From assembly GCA_035315685.1 (NCBI GenBank), contig DATFXR010000406.1:1-14701 (forward strand): DNA of 14,701 bases. The letters run 5' to 3'. The DNA is from QHWK01 sp035315685. Its GTDB lineage: Bacteria; Acidobacteriota; Vicinamibacteria; Vicinamibacterales; CAVVIG01. Shown in pieces: positions 13,377 through 14,701 of the stretch. A model generated the notes under the pieces. That model was not told the DNA's origin. It saw only the letters and a program-made list of their open reading frames with translations, and made no database searches. Position 1 is the first letter of the stretch; each line of letters opens with the position of its first letter. The translations under genes were made by a program, and so were the position numbers.

Positions 13377-13937
13377 CTACGCAGCGAACATGCGCGATAC
13401 AGGGAACGTGAGAGGCGGCAAGGTCGGCGACGCCACGACTTCGTCGGCGTGAGCGGTCACGACCAATTCGTACGCGGCGCCACGCAGAACGCGAATCTCG
13501 ATCGTGTTCGCGGCCGGATCGACAACCCAGTACTCTGGCACGCCAAATCGCGCGAGCAACTCCATCTTGCGGCCGCGGTCACGCGTCTCGGTGCTCGGCG
13601 ACAGCACCTCAACGGCCAGATCCGGCGGCACGTACGCGGCACTCCATGGGTTCAAGAGATGCCGGCGCTCCGGCCTGAAGTAGACGACGTCGGGCTCGAC
13701 CACATTGTGCTGCGAGAAGACGATATCGAACGGCGCCGGGACCACCAGGCCGCCGACGCTTTCCTCGTACTCGCGCAACACATCCATCACATGAAACGCG
13801 ACGCGCTGGTGCCGCAGCACCGGAGCCGGGACCACAATCACCTCGCCGTCGTACAGCTCGTACCGCCGGCCGTCGTCCGGCCACTCGAGCATCTCGGCGT
13901 AGGTGACGCGCTGATCGATCGCCGTCATGCTCCGCAT
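13377..13937 (-). CDS. Uma2-family (DUF820) PD-(D/E)xK nuclease-like protein
   Basis: 186 aa from ATG 13937, the usual family length. Family motifs: YELYDGEVIVVPAP (26-39), EPDVVYF with D83, PDLAVEVLSPST with E110, then K124 and FGVPEYWVVDPAANTIEI. These fit the restriction-endonuclease-like fold of Uma2 proteins. The family has many paralogues in cyanobacteria, Acidobacteria and others, and its physiological role is not established. AGGA lies six bases upstream of ATG 13937; an upstream in-frame ATG at 14018 would add 27 residues unlike the family and is less likely. It is alone, with no partner gene on the same strand, and lies next to a kinase remnant. Confidence 0.85.
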   Translation of the reverse strand: MRSMTAIDQRVTYAEMLEWPDDGRRYELYDGEVIVVPAPVLRHQRVAFHVMDVLREYEESVGGLVVPAPFDIVFSQHNVVEPDVVYFRPERRHLLNPWSAAYVPPDLAVEVLSPSTETRDRGRKMELLARFGVPEYWVVDPAANTIEIRVLRGAAYELVVTAHADEVVASPTLPPLTFPVSRMFAA

Positions 13938-14046
13938 TGTACTTCCTTGATGCGAAATAGGTGCCGAGGTCCGCACGCGCGAGTTCTCTAGGAAACCCGC
14001 AAAACACCTCGGCCCCAAAGCGCAAAAAAACGCACCATGAAGGGAC

Positions 14047-14072
14047 CTTGCGCGTGGCAGAATCTGCGCAAG
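14047..14072. promoter_or_regulatory. Inverted repeat just upstream of the last gene
   Basis: CTTGCGC (14047-14053) and GCGCAAG (14066-14072) are perfect 7-bp arms with a 12-nt spacer, ending three bases before the AGGAG ribosome-binding site. It could be an operator or an mRNA hairpin. Confidence 0.35.
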
Positions 14073-14087
14073 AAAAGGAGCCGAGCC

Positions 14088-14701
14088 ATGAGGATGACGC
14101 GATTGTTGTACTCGGGCGTCGTGGCCGTGGGGGTTGCTCTCGTCTGGATCGCCGCGCCCGTCATGACTGCGGGGCAGCAGACTGCTGACACCGTTCGCCT
14201 GGATGCTGACGATCTCGGCGGCACGGTCACCGGTGCCAATGGACCCGAAGCCGGCGTCTGGGTGATCGCCGAGACCAACGATCTCGCGACCAAGTTCGCG
14301 AAGATCGTCGTCACCGACGATCGCGGGCGCTACGTGATCCCGGATCTTCCAAAAGCGAGCTACGACGTCTGGGTGCGCGGCTACGGCCTGGTCGATTCAC
14401 CGAAAGTGAAGGCGACGCCCGGCAAGCCGGTGAACCTCAAAGCCGTCGCTGCGCCGAACCCGCGCGCTGCCGCGAGCTACTACCCCGCCGGATACTGGTT
14501 CTCGCTGATCAAGGTTCCCGAGAAGAAAGACTTCCCCGGCGGCAACGGCATCAACGCGAACATCAAGAGCCAGGGCGACTGGATTCAGCGCCTGAAATCA
14601 GGCGGCTGCACCGCGTGCCATCAACTCGGCACGAAGGGGACGCGCGAGATTCCGAAGGAGCTCGGCACCTTCCACAGCAGCGTCGAAGCGTGGGATCGCC
14701 G
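14088..14701 (+). CDS. Secreted carboxypeptidase-regulatory-like / heme c protein, N-terminal part
   Basis: The frame runs off the window after 204 codons. ATG 14088 has AGGAG seven bases upstream, and an in-frame ATG at 14037 lacks one. A signal peptide occupies about 1-30. Residues 43-112 form a carboxypeptidase-regulatory-like beta-sandwich (GGTVTGANGPEAGVWVIAE, then DDRGRYVIPDLPKASYDVWVRGYG). A single heme-c motif CTACH is at 174-178 (LKSGGCTACHQLG). This architecture is common in Acidobacteria in long periplasmic proteins that continue with a beta-propeller, which would lie beyond the edge. Role: probably periplasmic redox or binding protein, not known precisely. It is divergent from the Uma2 gene over a 150-bp space that holds an inverted repeat. 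Confidence 0.8.
   Translation, partial: MRMTRLLYSGVVAVGVALVWIAAPVMTAGQQTADTVRLDADDLGGTVTGANGPEAGVWVIAETNDLATKFAKIVVTDDRGRYVIPDLPKASYDVWVRGYGLVDSPKVKATPGKPVNLKAVAAPNPRAAASYYPAGYWFSLIKVPEKKDFPGGNGINANIKSQGDWIQRLKSGGCTACHQLGTKGTREIPKELGTFHSSVEAWDR

Noticed and set aside
13457..14025. Overlapping frames around the Uma2 gene on both strands
   Set aside because: Low-complexity Arg/Ala-rich shadows; only the frame ending at 13377 has Uma2 motifs.

Overview
The window looks like a chromosomal segment of a GC-rich acidobacterium, most likely near the Vicinamibacteria. This is inferred from gene content: an Oar-like TonB-dependent receptor, a VWFA-related protein with the acidobacterial layout, a regulatory-like/heme protein, a quinoprotein-cytochrome pair, an MXAN_5187-like protein and a kinase remnant ending in the motif usual for kinase/PD40 proteins of this phylum. 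There are no phage, plasmid, IS, tRNA, rRNA or CRISPR features. The coding capacity is mainly chromosomal and housekeeping or periplasmic, and the unusual material lies in the spaces between genes.

Layout. 2-1606 (+) is the 3' end of an outer-membrane receptor, closed by a GC-rich hairpin. 1720-1792 is a hexamer/heptamer tract that is G-quadruplex-capable on the minus strand. 1814-4320 (+) holds a secreted TPR protein and a secreted VWA protein; a 236-bp inverted-repeat element lies between them and encodes most of the VWA signal peptide. Convergent to these is a membrane-anchored SGNH-like protein (minus, 4336-5511). 5512-5822 contains a small frameshifted reading frame. 5823-8194 (minus) is a translationally coupled diheme cytochrome c/quinoprotein dehydrogenase operon, with a 120-bp inverted heptamer array just upstream of its start. 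selA (minus, 8361-9794) carries an in-frame 24-codon insertion that resembles intergenic repeat DNA. Divergent from selA are two proteins of unknown function (9856-10269 and 10276-10854, plus). A cold-shock gene (minus, 10941-11144) and purH (plus, 11291-12901) diverge around a terminator-like hairpin with an A9/T9 run. purH is followed by a 70-aa membrane protein, a decayed serine/threonine kinase (13123-13346), a Uma2-family protein (minus) and the 5' end of a secreted regulatory-like/heme protein (plus, 14088 to the edge).

How it fits together. The cytochrome and quinoprotein form a plausible periplasmic alcohol-oxidation module: substrate to PQQ to heme c. The quinoprotein has the extra aspartate (D295-x-D297) typical of lanthanide-type enzymes but no cysteines at all. 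selA points to selenocysteine use in the genome, although no selenoprotein is visible here. The recurring theme is short repeats that have colonised gene boundaries and, in two cases, appear to have become coding sequence (the VWA signal peptide and the selA insertion). All family calls come from reading motifs, without database searches.
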